From contig NC_061154.1 in assembly GCF_905220365.1 (NCBI RefSeq), positions 186,001 through 250,000 of the forward strand: DNA of 64,000 nucleotides, written 5' to 3'. The notes under the pieces are model-generated. The model made no database searches and was not told where the DNA came from. It saw nothing but the letters and a program-made list of their open reading frames with translations. Positions 24,801 through 39,800 of this stretch are shown here, in pieces. This DNA comes from Vanessa cardui. Taxonomy: Eukaryota > Arthropoda > Insecta > Lepidoptera > Nymphalidae. Each line of letters begins with the position of its first letter. Position 1 is the first letter of the stretch. A program made the translations under genes and the position numbers.

Positions 24801-27800
24801 CTTTTGAATACTATCTTTCTTTTCAAACACTTGTAAGTTGGCTTTAGTTATTGCCATACCAATGTCACTTACAGCTTTGCATTTGTATGTTCCTTCTAAA
24901 CTTTTCTTAGCTTTTCTTATTCTACAAATTGTTCGATTGTCTTTATTTTCTATAATGTAATTGCTATCGGAGTTTATAACTGTGTCATCTTTATACCAAA
25001 CAATATCTGAAACAATATTTTCTGGTTTAAGTCGAAGAATGTTGAAACAGACTAGATAACAAACATTGGTGACAATCTCAGGTATCAACAAATTTTTGTA
25101 TGACAAATAAGTCGAATATAAAATATGTTCCGTCGTGTATATATGCACTCCCATTGAAAAAAAAAAAGAAAATTGCTATTTTTACTTGCTAAACATTAAA
25201 ATTTTAAACATAACGTAATATGCGTTACTAAAAGGCAGGGCGCCCAAATTAAATGATATTTACAAAACACTACGATATCTTGCAAACTTTGCAGTGATTT
25301 GAAAAGTTTATTATCAATTATACCAATTTTTCATTGCATGATTGACGCTACTATATCGTCCTAGATCAACCGTGATATAAATAGATATAAATGTCATTAA
25401 CCATACTCGTAGAAATGTTTTTTTTTTTGTGGAATAATTGGCGGTACTATTATTATATTGCGTTTTATTAACACGATCCTGCAACCTCCGATCCGTGCCG
25501 AACAAGGCTATGGCAGTGCCTTCGGTGATTATGCATGCCCCTCTGATTTGATAGACATAACATAACAATAACAAAGGAACATAACATACCATATGCTTTA
25601 AGTTCCATGGGAACAACAGTTAGGAAAAAAACGAAAGGAAAGAAACGAAGGAGCAATCTCTATGTGACAGGAATGCTTTGACCAAACAGAAATTAACAGA
25701 GAGCCTGAGGCTACTTTTAAATCGTGCCTTGAACGCTCCAAAAACCTTAAGTCAACAGTGATTGCTACAATTGTTTGTCCTTGCTGCAGGAACATCAATA
25801 GTCATCATCATACTCATAAGTGCAAGAGTCAGGTGTTTATTTTGGTTTACCTGGTGTTGGGTTTCCTCTGTAAATTGCCTCAAACGTTACGGACTCCTCT
25901 TCGGTAACTCGTTCCTCCAATATTTGCTGGATAAAAGTTGGCACCGATTGACTCGCTGCAATGACAACGATTATCGCTCAATCGATCAAATGATCGTTCA
26001 GAAAAAAAATGCATATTTAATTTAAAAATAAACACAAATCTCTTACTTTAAAAATTTTACATTACAAATTTATGACTTCCACTAAAAAATGTTAGGTTAG
26101 CCTATCGTTGCGAAACTCAGCCCCGCAAATACATATTTGTTAGATAAACAAAATAATTATTAAAATAAATAACTGACTATTTGCGATTATACAATACTGG
26201 AGCAACTTTCTTAAGTTGCACGTTTACTTCACAAGCCACACAAATCGGCAAATGCATCTATTATAAAAAAATATGTTTTATTTACCTTTAAGAGCTGCCT
26301 GTAATTCCTCCATATGTGTTACCCATTCTGGTTTTCTGTAATCTCTGGTTCCGACGACACCTTAAAAAACATATTCATAGTATTACCAAAAACAAATGGT
26401 ACGGTATGTATTGCGTTTTGTATTTCTTTAATGTAATATTTCATTTGAACCAATAGGGTCGAAATAACAATACTTGTATTTAATGTAACTTTACTAATTA
26501 GTATTTAATTTTTAAAGGCACAAGCGATACTGTGAATAATTTTAACATTAGGGCTATGTAAAAAGAGTTGTCGTTCAATTGAAGTAGAAAGTGTCGTTAA
26601 AACGTTAAGAGTAAATCTTGAATAGTTTTACTTAAGAACAGGTACAAGAGGAAGCAATGGGAGGCGGATCAGGATCAAGGACAGTTTTATTTGGCCTTCG
26701 ATAAATTTGTCAGCGGTTCCTGGAAGTTGTCATCGTTGAGGTGTCTCTGAAAATATCAAAACTGAAAACATAGCAAGCAAATTTAATAAGAAAAGTGATA
26801 AAAGCTGCACACGATTAGTTGCATAAGATTTTTTAGATCATTGAACGATAAGAAAATATAGCTAACGATGTCTTGGCTTACTCTCAACGGACAGCGCTGC
26901 AATAGTAGACGTAACTCCCAACGCGTTGCAAGCCTCGAACGTTATTTCACCGGTGTCGTCTTGGTACACTTCAGGGATAATCAGAATCGAAGTACCGTCG
27001 TCTAACTCTTCTATTTGATATTCCTGAGATTGCTCTATTTGCACGCCCTGTTTCAACCATCTTGTTTCAGGTTTAGGAATACCAATCGCTTTAGCTTCCA
27101 ATCTGTCGTTATATGAACCAACATGTTATTATTTATAAATAAACCAGTACATATATTATTACTCAAATAAATAGGATTTCCTATCAATATGCAAACCTCG
27201 TCAATTCCCCTTCTGTAGTCGATACGACCGTAGGCAAAGCTTTAATAATCTTTGGAGCGAATTCTTCGATGTCACTTGTTTTCTGAAATAATTCAACGAT
27301 CGATTTACCTAAAGTTAAGTTTAACCAAAAATAAATAAACGAGTTAGAACATATCGTGATTCCGTTTTATACGTTGCTTTGTGGCTTGCATGTATCGCGC
27401 CCGGCGCCACGTACTTGTACCGTGTCATGTGCGTGGCGCGTCGTCGTCGACATTAGCAACATTAACAACAAACGAAGAGTCGACAGATTACCATCAACGT
27501 ATTCTAATTTGAATTACACCATCAAATGTTTCACTTACTTCGTCACTTAAAATCTCTTCCTCAGACACACTAGGCACGTATTCGTATGCTGAAAATAAAA
27601 TTATTTTTGAATGATATAAGAATCAGCTGTTTCATTTGCATCATTAATATCCTAACAATCTCAACAAACAAGTAGAGTGCGGTTGGAGTGCAAATCAAGC
27701 TTGTGCTTCGTCGACCATTATATTACTTTTTTTTTAGAAATCTTTTAGAGATAAGTATTTAAATATATGTTTTTTTCTATTTCAATATGACATAATAATT

Positions 27801-30800
27801 GCAATTCTTAATTAGAAGCTCGATAAGACATTCAAATTGCAACATGTCAGTATGGCTTATATTTTAATATTAGCGTTAATAATTGCAAATCTAACATTTA
27901 TCGTGCTTATTACATACGAGTAGTTATTAGAGTAACGCATGCACTCAGCTGAAGAACTGTATCGCTACCTTCCACCGTTACAAAACATTCGCAGCTGCTA
28001 GACCCAAGCTCATTTGTAGCTACGCATCTGTAATTGCCCGACATTTCTGGGAAAGCTTCTTTAATGCGTAGTTCACATAATCCCGATTCTTGACGACCGA
28101 AAGTTACATCTCTAGCCCATTCGATTTTTCTTTCATTATGATACCAATCAATTGTAGGACACGGTTCTCCAGTAACATAGCTGTTTAAAAGAATTGTATC
28201 TCCGTCCATCACTGTTGCCGATTTTAACGGTACGATAAATTCTGGCGGTTTGCCTAGCGATTGCTCAGTACAATCCCGTCTCAGCAAAGAAGCCGAACAT
28301 GAAACAGAACCACCAAAATTTTCAGCTCTACATGTTATTATTCCAAAAAGATCTTGTGTCATATGTTCGATGCATAAACAGGAAATATTGTTGTTGTTTG
28401 TTATATATATAGAATGAATTTTATTTTCTTTCGTGTAACTAACAACATCCTTATTACCAATAAACCATTGAAATGACGCACATGGAGTCGATCGTACCAC
28501 TGTTTCAAGCAAAACAACGGCACCTACATCAACTCGCTTTGGTTGCAAACACTTAATAAAAGTGGGAGCTTGTATATTTTCCTCGTCTTTTGCCTTTGCT
28601 AATTTAACAGTGCTTGCGGATTTCGAAACATTAGTGTCCTTCTCAATGACTACTTCATATTTGCCTACTTTCTTTTTATCTGCATTCATAATTTTTAATG
28701 TGGATTTTCCATTTTCAATACGTATATAGCAGTCGTCGCTTTGATCAAGTATTTTATTATTACAGAACCAAGTGACACGGTTATTTTCTTCCGGTTGAAA
28801 TGTAACTTCAAGTTCAAAGTCATCATTTTCGTTAAGAGTCATGGCTTTGATTGGTTGAATAATTATAGGTCCAACTTCTGCAAAATATTTCTTTGTTAAT
28901 GCATATGCTGCTTCGGTTAGTTTTAGAACGTACCAGTTTGTGATTGTAAAGGTTATTTTTACGAGAACAATACTACAGTTAACTTACCGTACGTGAATAC
29001 ATTAGACACAAAATCAATTTAAGTATGTACAATTGCAAATATATTTATTTACATGAACATATATTTAAAAGCTAGGTTAAATAAACATAATAAGAGATGA
29101 TAAACATGAATAATATAATTAACTTTTAAGTAATATTTGGCCATGCATCTGTTAAACAGTATTATAAACGACTCAATAAGTACATTAAAACTACCACACC
29201 TTTACTTTTTACTTCGTTTGTTTCTGTAACAAATTCTTCAATTACTGTTTTTTCTTGACGTTTATTTTTATCTTCGCTTATAGTTTTTTCTTTTAACTTT
29301 GGTTTGTCCTTAAGAATCTTCTGTTTTGGCACTAGCTTGAGCGCTATTTCTTCAACATGAGGTTCTTCTTTAGGTCCCTCGTCTTCTTTTGGTCTTTCTT
29401 TTACAGCAGGTTTAAGTTGAACAGCCTGCGGTTCTTCTTCGGGTTCCTTTGATTTCGGAACAGGTTTCAGTACTACTTCTTCAACAGGCTGTACTTCCTC
29501 GGGTGCTTTTGTTTTCGGCACGGGTTTAAGTACTACTTCTTCAACAGGTTTTTCTTCTTTGGGACGCTGTTTGCCTGTTGGCCATTTTACTTCTTTAGGT
29601 CCCTCGTCTTCTTTTGGTTTTTCTTTAACAGTAGGTTTAAGTTGAACAGCCTGCGGGAGTTCTTCTTCGGGTGCCTTTGTTTTCGGCACAGGTTTAAGTA
29701 CTACTTCTTCAACAGGTTTTTCTTCTTTGGGTCGCTGTTTGCCTGTTGGCCATTTTACTTCTTTAGGTCCCTCGTCTTCTTTTGGTTTTTCTTTAACAGT
29801 AGGTTTAAGTTGAACAGCCTGCGGGAGTTCTTCTTCGGGTGCCTTTGTTTTCGGCACAGGTTTAAGTACTACTTCTTCAACAGGTTTTTCCTCTTTGGGA
29901 CGCTGTTTGCCTGTTGGCCATTTTACTTCTTTAGGTTCCTCGTCTTCTTTTGGTTTTTCTTTAACAGTAGGTTTAAGTTGAACAGCCTGCGGGAATTCTT
30001 CTTCGGGTGCCTTTGTTTTCGGCACAGGTTTAAGTACTACTTCTTCAACAGGTTTTTCTTCTTTGGGTCGCTGTTTGCCTGTTGGCCATTTTACTTCTTT
30101 AGGTCCCTCGTCCTCTTTTGGTCTTTCTTTAACAGTAGGCTTTAGTTGAACAGCCTGCGGGAGTTCTTCTTCAGGTGCCTTTGTTTTCGGCACAGGTTTT
30201 AGTACTACTTCTTCAACAGGCTGTACTTCTTCAGGTGCCTTTGCTTTTGGCACAGGTTTAAGTACTACTTCCTCAAGAGGTTGTTCTTCTTTGGGTCGCT
30301 GTTTGCCAGTTCGCCATTTTACTTCCTTAGGTCCCTCGTCTTCTTTTGGTCTTTCTTTAACAATAGGTTTAAGTTGAACAGCCTGCGGTAGTTCTTGTTC
30401 GGGTGCCTTTGCTTTCGGCACAGGTTTCAATACTACTTCCTCAACAGGTTGTTCTTCTTTGGGACGCTGTTTGCCTGTTGGCCATTTTACTTCTTTAGGT
30501 CCCTCGTCTTCTTTTGGTCTTTCTTTAAGAGTAGGTTTAAGTTGAACAGGCTGTGGGAGTTCTTCTTCGGGTGCCTTTGTTTTCGGCACAGGTTTAAGTA
30601 CTACTTCTTCAACAGGTTTTTCTTCTTTGGGTCGCTGTTTGCCTGTTGGCCATTTTACTTCTTTAGGTCCCTCGTCCTCTTTTGGTCTTTCTTTAACAGT
30701 AGGCTTTAGTTGAACAGCCTGCGGGAGTTCTTCTTCAGGTGCCTTTGTTTTCGGCACAGGTTTTAGTACTACTTCTTCAACAGGCTGTACTTCTTCAGGT

Positions 30801-33800
30801 GCCTTTGCTTTTGGCACAGGTTTAAGTACTACTTCCTCAAGAGGTTGTTCTTCTTTGGGTCGCTGTTTGCCAGTTCGCCATTTTACTTCCTTAGGTCCCT
30901 CGTCTTCTTTTGGTCTTTCTTTAACAAAAGGTTTAAGTTGAACAGCCTGCGGTAGTTCTTGTTCGGGTGCCTTTGCTTTCGGCACAGGTTTCAATACTAC
31001 TTCCTCAACAGGTTGTTCTTCTTTGGGACGCTGTTTGCCTGTTGGCCATTTTACTTCTTTAGGTCCCTCGTCTTCTTTTGGTCTTTCTTTAAGAGTAGGT
31101 TTAAGTTGAACAGGCTGTGGGAGTTCTTCTTCGGGTGCCTTTGTTTTCGGCACAGGTTTAAGTACTACTTCTTCAACAGGTTTTTCTTCTTTGGGACGCT
31201 GTTTGCCTGTTGGCCATTTTACTTCTTTAGGTCCCTCGTCTTCTTTTGGTTTTTCTTTAATAATAGGTTTAAGTTGAACAGCCTGCGGAAGTTCTTCTTC
31301 GGGTGCCTTTGTTTTCGGCACAGGTTTCAGTACTACTTCATCAACAGGTTGTTCTTCTTTGGGTCGCTGTTTGCCAGTTCGCCATTTTACTTCTTTAGGT
31401 GCCTCGTCTTCTTTTGGTCTTTCTTTAACAGTAGGTTTAAGTTGAACAGGCTGTGGGAGTTCTTCTTCTTGTGCCTTAGTTTTCGGCACAGGTTTAAGTA
31501 CTACTTCTTCAACAGGCTGTACTTCTTCGGGTGCCTTTGTTTTCGGCACAGGTTTCAGTACTACTTCTTCAACAGGCTGTACTTCTTCGGGTGCCTTTGT
31601 TTTCGGCACAGGTTTAAGTACTACTTCTTCAACAGGTTGTTCTTCTTTGGGTCGCTGTTTGCCAGTTCGCCATTTTACTTCTTTAGGTCCCTCGTCTTCT
31701 TTTGGTCTTTCTTTAACAGTAGGTTTAAGTTGAACAGGCTGTGGGAGTTCTTCTTCTTGTGCCATAGTTTTCGGCACAGGTTTCAGTACTACTTCTTCAA
31801 CAGGCTGTACTTCTTCGGGTGCCTTTGTTTTCGGCACAGGCTTAAGTACTACTTCTTGAACAGGTTGTTCTTCTTTGGGTCGCTGTTTGCCAGTTCGCCA
31901 TTTTACTTCTTTAGGTCCCTCATCTTCTTTTGGTCTTTCTTTAACAGTAGGTTTAAGGTGAACAGCCTGTGGAAGTTCTTCATCAGGTGCCTTTGTTTTC
32001 GGCACAGGTTTCAGAACTATTTCTTCAACAGGTTGTTCTTCTTTGGGTCGCTGTTTGCCAGTTCGCCATTTTACTTCTTTAGGTCCCTCGTCTTCTTTTG
32101 GTCTTTCTTTAACAGTAGGTTTAAGTTGAACAGCCTGCGGTAGTTCTTGTTCGGGTGCCTTTGTTTTCGGCACAGGTTTAAGTACTACTTCCTCAAGAGG
32201 TTGTTCTTCTTTGGGTCGCTGTTTGCCAGTTCGCCATTTTACTTCCTTAGGTCCCTCTTCTTCTTTTGGTCTTTCTTTAACAGTAGGTTTAAGTTGAACA
32301 GCCTGCGGTAGTTCTTGTTCGGGTGCCTTTGTTTTCGGCACAGGTTTCAGTACTACTTCTTCAACAGGCTGTACTTCTTCGGGTGCCTTTGTTTTTGGCA
32401 CAGGTTTCAGTACTACTTCCTCAACATGTTGTTCTTCTTTGGGCCGCTGTTTGCCCGTTCGCCATTTTATTTCTTTAGGTTGTTCAACATCTTGAGATTT
32501 TTCTTCAGTACCGGATTTCAGATGTACTATTTGTGGCTGCTCTTTATCTTCAGATAGCTTTGATTTTGGTCCAGGTTTGAGCATCACACTTTCAACAGGT
32601 TTTTCATCAGCAATTACTTCCGATTGAGTTTCGGTTTTATCAGTAAAATTTTTCTTTTTACGACGCCATATTGGTATTTCAGAAGTTTTTTCTGATTGTA
32701 TTTTATCTGAATCCGTAACCTTTAGTATTACCGTATCTTCAACGGCTGTGAGTGACTCTTCTACAAGTAATGTTTCAGATTTCTGAAGAGAACTTTTTCT
32801 TACTTGTTTCAAGCTAACATCTTCTATTTTATCTTTTTTGATGGCCACTTTTTCTATCTTTGTAGGACGCAATTTAATTGCTTCTTGGGTCCATGGTACT
32901 TGTTCTTTTGTAACATTCTCGGTAGATTTTATATCCTTCTTTTTTATATCAATTGCATCGTCTGTAATAGGCTCAATTTTCGTTATTTTCCTATCTGTTT
33001 CTAATTGCTCACTTTCTACAGATAGTATATTTTTATCGTGAGATGTAACTTTTTTAATTGTTGAAGAGTCTTCAGCCCGTGTTTTACGCCAGTGTTTTGT
33101 CTGTAAGCCATCTTCTGCCTTTGTTTCGACCGAATGATCTCGAGGCTTTTTTCTCCATGGAACTTGACGTGTTTGTACATCAACTATTTTTTGTACTTTT
33201 AAAATATTCGTTTCTTCTGTTGATTGATGTACAACTCTGCTTGTTAAATCTTGAGAATCTATCGTTTTTTCGATTGAATTCTCCGTCTTCTGATCATAAA
33301 TCTTCCGAGTTTCATCTTTTCTTGATTCTGTAATAATTAAACATATTTTATTATTTACTCCATTTTCACAAGATACATTATTGATAAAGATCAATAATAT
33401 ATATATATATATATATCAATAATATATATATATATATATATATTTATAATAATATATATATTTTTGGCTTCGTAAATTATTTTTTCAAAACTAGCTTTTG
33501 CCCTGTAATGGCAATAACATAGTATTAAAGGAAAACTTCACAGAAATGTACATACAAAATACTGAACAGTTTTAGCTCAATCAGATGGATGGTCTAAAAA
33601 CAAAGAAATAATAAATGCACTATAATTTAGCTCTTTGTCTACAATAACTGATGAGTACTGCATACCTCTAAAACCAGTTTACTAATAAATAATTTCAAAA
33701 GTAAGTAATATCATGTAATATCATGCATGTAAAAGCATCCTCATCTGGTATTATATATTGTATAAAAGTTAAGATTATCATCAATTTTAATGTCAATATG

Positions 33801-36800
33801 ACAAGGGGTTAAATATGTGTACCTAAATGCAAAAGAATGTCTAAAACACAGGTTTCAACGATGAACATGAGTATATTTATATACACATATGAAAAAAATT
33901 ACAACAGAATCCTTTTCAAATTTGAAGTTAGTAGTTGTCACACTAATAATTCTTTTATTATTTAAGTTTATCTCAATAGATGCCAAATCACAACTAATAC
34001 ATAGATATTTGAATGTTCAAGGCCTTGAAATTATATGAAATAAACTGACAAATTGTTTTCAAGATTCTGCCTGTAGTCAAGGCGGCTCACTTGCCCTTCA
34101 AACCAGAACGCAACTATAGTAGAGTTTGACTGATTTATCAGGCAACATTTGCACTTTTGTTTTTAAGTTAATGCAAATTGAATCATAAATCACAATAATT
34201 ATATTTAAGATCTCGTATCTTCTCTAAATGCTCCAATAATATTCTACATAATAGGATTATTTTATAACATTGATATATTAAAATTTGAACTTGCATTTGG
34301 AACTTAAACAAATTTGATTTAATTATAATACTAATTTATAGAAGTCTTAACATACATTATAAAATCAATATTTCAGTATTTTGGTTAATAGGATGAGATA
34401 TCACACTTTTCAGTTCCATAAATAAATACTTATTTATGCTAATCAATGATGTTCTTATCATTGATGCTAATAAAACCAATTGACCTGGTTTGAAAATATT
34501 AATTGTTTCACCATAATATATAAAATTTGATTAGTATATTTGTATTAAAGCATGCAGGGTCACTATGAAGTGGGCGACAATTCAAGAATTCAAGACCTGG
34601 ATGAAGCCAAACCAAAATGAAACAGCTGCCAAAGCACTTTGAAAGTGCAAGTTAATGATACAATTAATTGCCCATTCATTATTGTGTCAATCGGTGTCAC
34701 TCGCAGTGAAGATTATAGTATATATTTATTTAAAAATGGAAGAATACTCATAATTTCTGCTAGAAATAATCTTTACCTCTTTACGGGTTTCCACCTATGT
34801 AATAGTTAATGGAATCATGTGATTGTGAAGTGTTTGTATTACAAAAGGAATCAACTATCCTTTTCTAAAGTTGTTAAATGTACCTAATTTTTGTGGTGTC
34901 TATTTATCTTAGGATTACAATGTTTGTTATAAGTGCTACACTAGTACCATCATGTTAATTGTTATTAAATGATTCGTCCTTAAGGAGATTTTGGTGTGTG
35001 TTTATAAAAAAATCCTAACATTGTGTCAGAACTACTTATTTAATTTTATAACAATGAATTACTGGTTATACGCACATAACAAGTTATTTTAGTGTTCACT
35101 AGTATTACGTACCTACATAAGATATTACAAAGATTCGGTTCCACGACGATGTACTTAACTATAGGAACAAATGAGAACGTCATATGAATAAAGAAACTAC
35201 ATTTAATAAGTTAAAAAAATGTTACAGAGGTACCTACCTAAGTGAATTTGATAAAGTATGAATTTATTCGTATAATAAGCACTTTAATTTTCACCGAAAC
35301 AATATATTTTTAATAAGCAGTAAGCACACTGTAAAGGTAAGTAACTTACAAAACTTATGATAAAATTACACATAATTAAAAAGTGAATTTAAAAACTTTC
35401 ATTGAAATCATTATCCACCGATATCGGTTTATAATTCAAATTTAAAATATAATATATATTTTTATGGGTTGCCAACCTTTTTATCCGTTTAATATATTAT
35501 AATCAAACATTATAGTTATTAGTTGTATATATTGAATATATTGTCGATAAATATCTAATGTGATTAATATTTCATTATTAAATACTTTATATACTATTTA
35601 TACAGTTTCAGCATATAAAATCTAATTGTGCTGTGTTAAAAAGTCCTGTTGTCAGAATAAATTGAATTTTAAGCTTAAAAATTTCTGCAATGATTAAATT
35701 AATTTAGTTATTTACATAACCATTTTTATTGGTTACTCCAATTAGAAAGAGGATATGCACAATAAAATAAAGTATCAGCCTAGGGCGGTTATCAACATTT
35801 TATCGTCGGTTAGTTTTTTCGAAGAGTTTAATTTGTTTCGTAATAAAAGCGTATGTTTAAAAAAAAAGTATTTTGTGTAACAATCACTACCAAGCGTTAC
35901 ATGCTTTTAAATTTACAAAACACTTCTCAATTTATATTTTAAAATCTCGCAGCCCTAATTTTTTATGATGTAATTCAATAACAATTTTATTTGATGTCTC
36001 ACGTAATTCAATCTACTCTACCACGATACGTTTACGTGCGTATGACATATCGTACCCACTTAATTTATGTATATAAAACAGTGTTGAGAATGTTCAATCG
36101 TTAAAAATAGTTAAAACTGTCGTTTATTATTATAATAATAATTATGGTTCTGTAACTTTGCATAGCATACGTAAAGCAATAATTTTTCTGTAAAGGTTGT
36201 CAAAATAATGATTATTTTAATCAAACGTAGTTTTTAATTGTTATGAAATACTTATGTTTCTTATAATTATTTTTCTATTTACGTTGTTAATTTCCTTAAA
36301 AAAGTAGTCAGTAATAATGACTGTTACTCTTTTTGTGGCAAGTTACTTTAAAAAAGAGGATTCATTTGAAATTGCATTGACTTATACGTATATATCAATA
36401 GGTAATTGGTAATTGTATATAATACAACACATGCATATTATATATTTTATATTCACAGCTTTATTTTGTACCTTACTAAAAATAAATTAACTAAATACAT
36501 CTTTTAAATTTTCAATAAGGACATGCAAATATAATATTTGCTATTAAAATGTTTAAAGAATATAAAAGAAGGGCCTAATATATTATAAAAGTTTTTTTTA
36601 TGTTTTAAAACTCAAGCACCGCTACACTTTGAAGTATGTTACCTACATATCTGTAAGTCAGTGAGTCGATTTAAGTTTTAATTTTTTTATATATTTGTTT
36701 GGATATAGTCTGTTACGTTTAGTTATAAAATGAGGATAGACGATTGTCTGCTACGTGCCTTAAGTATTTAAAATATATTGTGATAAAAGCACTGTGGCCT

Positions 36801-39800
36801 AGACCGGAGAAAGGAAAGGATGCGATTTTATTATGATAAGTCAGTCATCAATCTAGTGAGATTACATAACATATTTGGCTTCCAAGGAGTGCATTCACTG
36901 CGACGAGATTAAAGAAAGCGACTTTTGGTTTTCGATGAGTCCTTCGCATGTCCCGAGGGGAGAAATCAATAAAGTCCATTTGCCTACTCGTCTGACATAT
37001 GACGTAGACACTTTAAGAGTATAAAATTGCCGATAGCTTTTGTCGGTTGCAGAAGAACTAAAAATAAATAAACAACTTTGAACTTGTTTTGTTTCACAAT
37101 TTGACTGGATATTTTTGCATTAGATAATTGTTTACAATAGTAAGAGTAGTCTTCGGAGATTTGGATTCGTGAGAAAATTGCTTTTTGAATGTCATAGAAC
37201 TTGTTCTATGAACAAATGAGGAAACACATTGTTGTACAATATTAATTAAGTTTCCGTCGTTTGGAATAGACAATTTAGTAGGTAAGACAATCTGCAACGC
37301 TTGTTGTTAGATTACGTACTTGTCACAATATACTGACGACGACAGATCAGTGAAATGAAGATAAACTAATGCATGTACAAAACTGGTACAGTTTTCTGTC
37401 TTTAAAACCTGAATAATTATAAAATTCTTTATAAATAACAAGCTCAAAATGTGACTTTGTCCGCGTGAAATTTATAAAACACAAACTCCAACCCCGGTTT
37501 ACCTACTCAAGGGAGAAGCTTCGTAAGATCCGTTCTTAGAGGATGTCTACACCCTACGAGGAACCTACCCACCAAATTTAACGTGTAGGGCGCGGGTTTC
37601 TGAGATTTTGTGATTAATCAGTGAGTGCTATATATACTTATTGGTACTTATTGTTAGACTGTTTATATGGTGTTAATATTGTATTTATATAATAAAGGGG
37701 TATACATAAATATCGCCCACTTTCATTAATTGAATATTTATAATTAACTGAAATCACAGCGTAACTCACCGTCAGAGCCGTTTTTTAATGATAAGTTTTA
37801 ATTGACGATTAGATATATAAGTTCGATTACATATTACTGGTAGCGACACACGTAAGCTTGTGTACGGTGTGTATTACATTCAACATAACAGGCGTCCCGC
37901 GTCCGGCCTCTTTGTATTAATTTTTACTTATTTTATGTATTTATGTTTAATATAACATGAAATAATATATATTACATAATTAGCCTATTTCCACTGAAGA
38001 TTAAAGAAAATATCCGCTAGGATCGACAGGAGAAGGGGTACATTTGTGTTGCATTTTCTAACAACGACAAACCTAAAATAAATAATATTTTAAAATGAAT
38101 AAGCACGGAGAAAAATAATATTATTAAGCTTAGTGCACAATGTGCATTGGCGATGCGTGCGTTTGACGTACGTTTGTAAAATACGTGCCGGCGTCTACAT
38201 ATGTCGAGTGCTGTTAAATTTTTGCCTCATATAAAACTGACAAGCAAATTCACAAAAATATTTTTTGGTTGGATTACTTTATCAGGAGTAAACAGTTACT
38301 TAAATAATTTAAGACACCTATATTCGTAAAAAAATTACTTATTCTTTTGCAATACTAGAAAAATCCCTCACCCGCCACGGCAGGTCAGTAAGTAAGGTCA
38401 GTTAATTTTATGAGGTTAGATTTGAATTGGGTTTCATAATTAAATATAAACAAAATTTAGCATTATTATTTTGTTGAGTTTGAAATATCCTAAAAGAAAG
38501 TAAGTTCAACGGGTAAATCTCGCGTGGACAAAAGTATTAACAGGACTCATAATAGCCGTATAGAAGTAATGATACTTAGTATTCAAAGAACCGAGAAGCT
38601 CATTAAAGCATAATTTAATTAAATGACTCAAAAGACACCAGGGAACAGCGTCGCCCATTGGTGGAAATCGTACAGGAGAACATTCAGTCGGAATAGTAAA
38701 TGTCCGAGATGCTGAAAAGTCACACACGAGGAAAGAACACAATGGAGAACACAAGAGAGAAGTTAAGGACAAATTCGCTTCTGTCATCTGTCTGTGTGCT
38801 TAGATTTTAAAACTACGCAACCTATTTTGACACGGTGATTAACATGATATGACATAATAACCTCTTTTCTTTTTAGGAAAAATAATGACTTACGTATGAA
38901 GTCATTTTAAAAGCACATTTACATTACAGTATTGATCCTCAACGACATTTTGAAAGATATTTCAGATTTAAACTGGAGCGACACATCAGGTTTCAATGAA
39001 AAATCACAATTTCTTTTTATTTCTGATGAATTATTAACAAGTGGATCACTCCGGAACCAAAAAGAAATCGTGTAACATTACGGTCAGCATAATAAATATA
39101 ATCAATCGATGTCAATCAGAAATTTTAAACCGTCTGCTGGTTTTTATAAATTTTAGCAGGAAACAGACTAGATGAAATTCTCCGAACGTTTCGTAATGTA
39201 ATTAATTTTTGCTCAATGCTATCTTCTACATCTCTCTTATATATTTGTGTAACATTCATTTATATAAAAACCTTTTTAAGACGAACTCCGTCTTAATTGG
39301 CTGGATAATTTGAACCAATACAAAATTAAAATTCTATTTTGGGCGGATATAAAATTGAGATTATAAAATAAACCTGTTTTATTGTATTTGTCAAAAATTC
39401 TGGTTTATTATACATTGTCTATAATTCGTGATATTAATACCGGAGTTGTTTTGGATAGGACCCACATTTAAGGTAATCGTCAAGACACTGAGTGCTAAAA
39501 CAGTGCTGTGCAGCACGACGAGCGGAGACTGCGCTCAGTCAGAAGGGGAAACGGCGACTAATTAGTCAGATTCTAAAAGAATTTGTGACTACTGGCTTGA
39601 CAGAAAAACCCACATTTTCATAAAAAACCATCACAGAATATACGGAAATCGATAAAAATACGATTGCCCAGTCTAGTTTACAGTTCGAAAACGTATTTCT
39701 ACTTTGATTTTTTTAGTCCTGAATACACTGTGCACGGCTTTGACCGCGAAATGCATATGGCGTTTTGGGATACTTGTAAACCTAATTATATTATGAAATA

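Noticed and set aside
25314..25798. Short minus-strand frames in the exon 28-29 intron
   Set aside because: No acceptor/donor pair in phase and no Ig or linker similarity.
27910..27968. Extension of Ig38 to a stop as an alternative C-terminus
   Set aside because: The stop is within the intron, no AATAAA was noted close by, and splicing to exon 24 keeps perfect phase.
29642..32143. Plus-strand frames rich in Phe, Leu, Cys and Arg opposite the PEVK exon
   Set aside because: They follow the 168-bp repeat period and are the antisense of K/E/P-rich coding sequence; no known domain.
36101..36110. MEF2-like site TTAAAAATAG in the large intron
   Set aside because: A single match to a loose AT-rich consensus is expected by chance in this sequence.
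37481..37640. Possible retroelement tail (GGGTTTCTGAGATTTTGTGA region)
   Set aside because: It resembles repeated sequence I associate with moth and butterfly genomes, but without a second copy, ends or coding region I cannot support a call.
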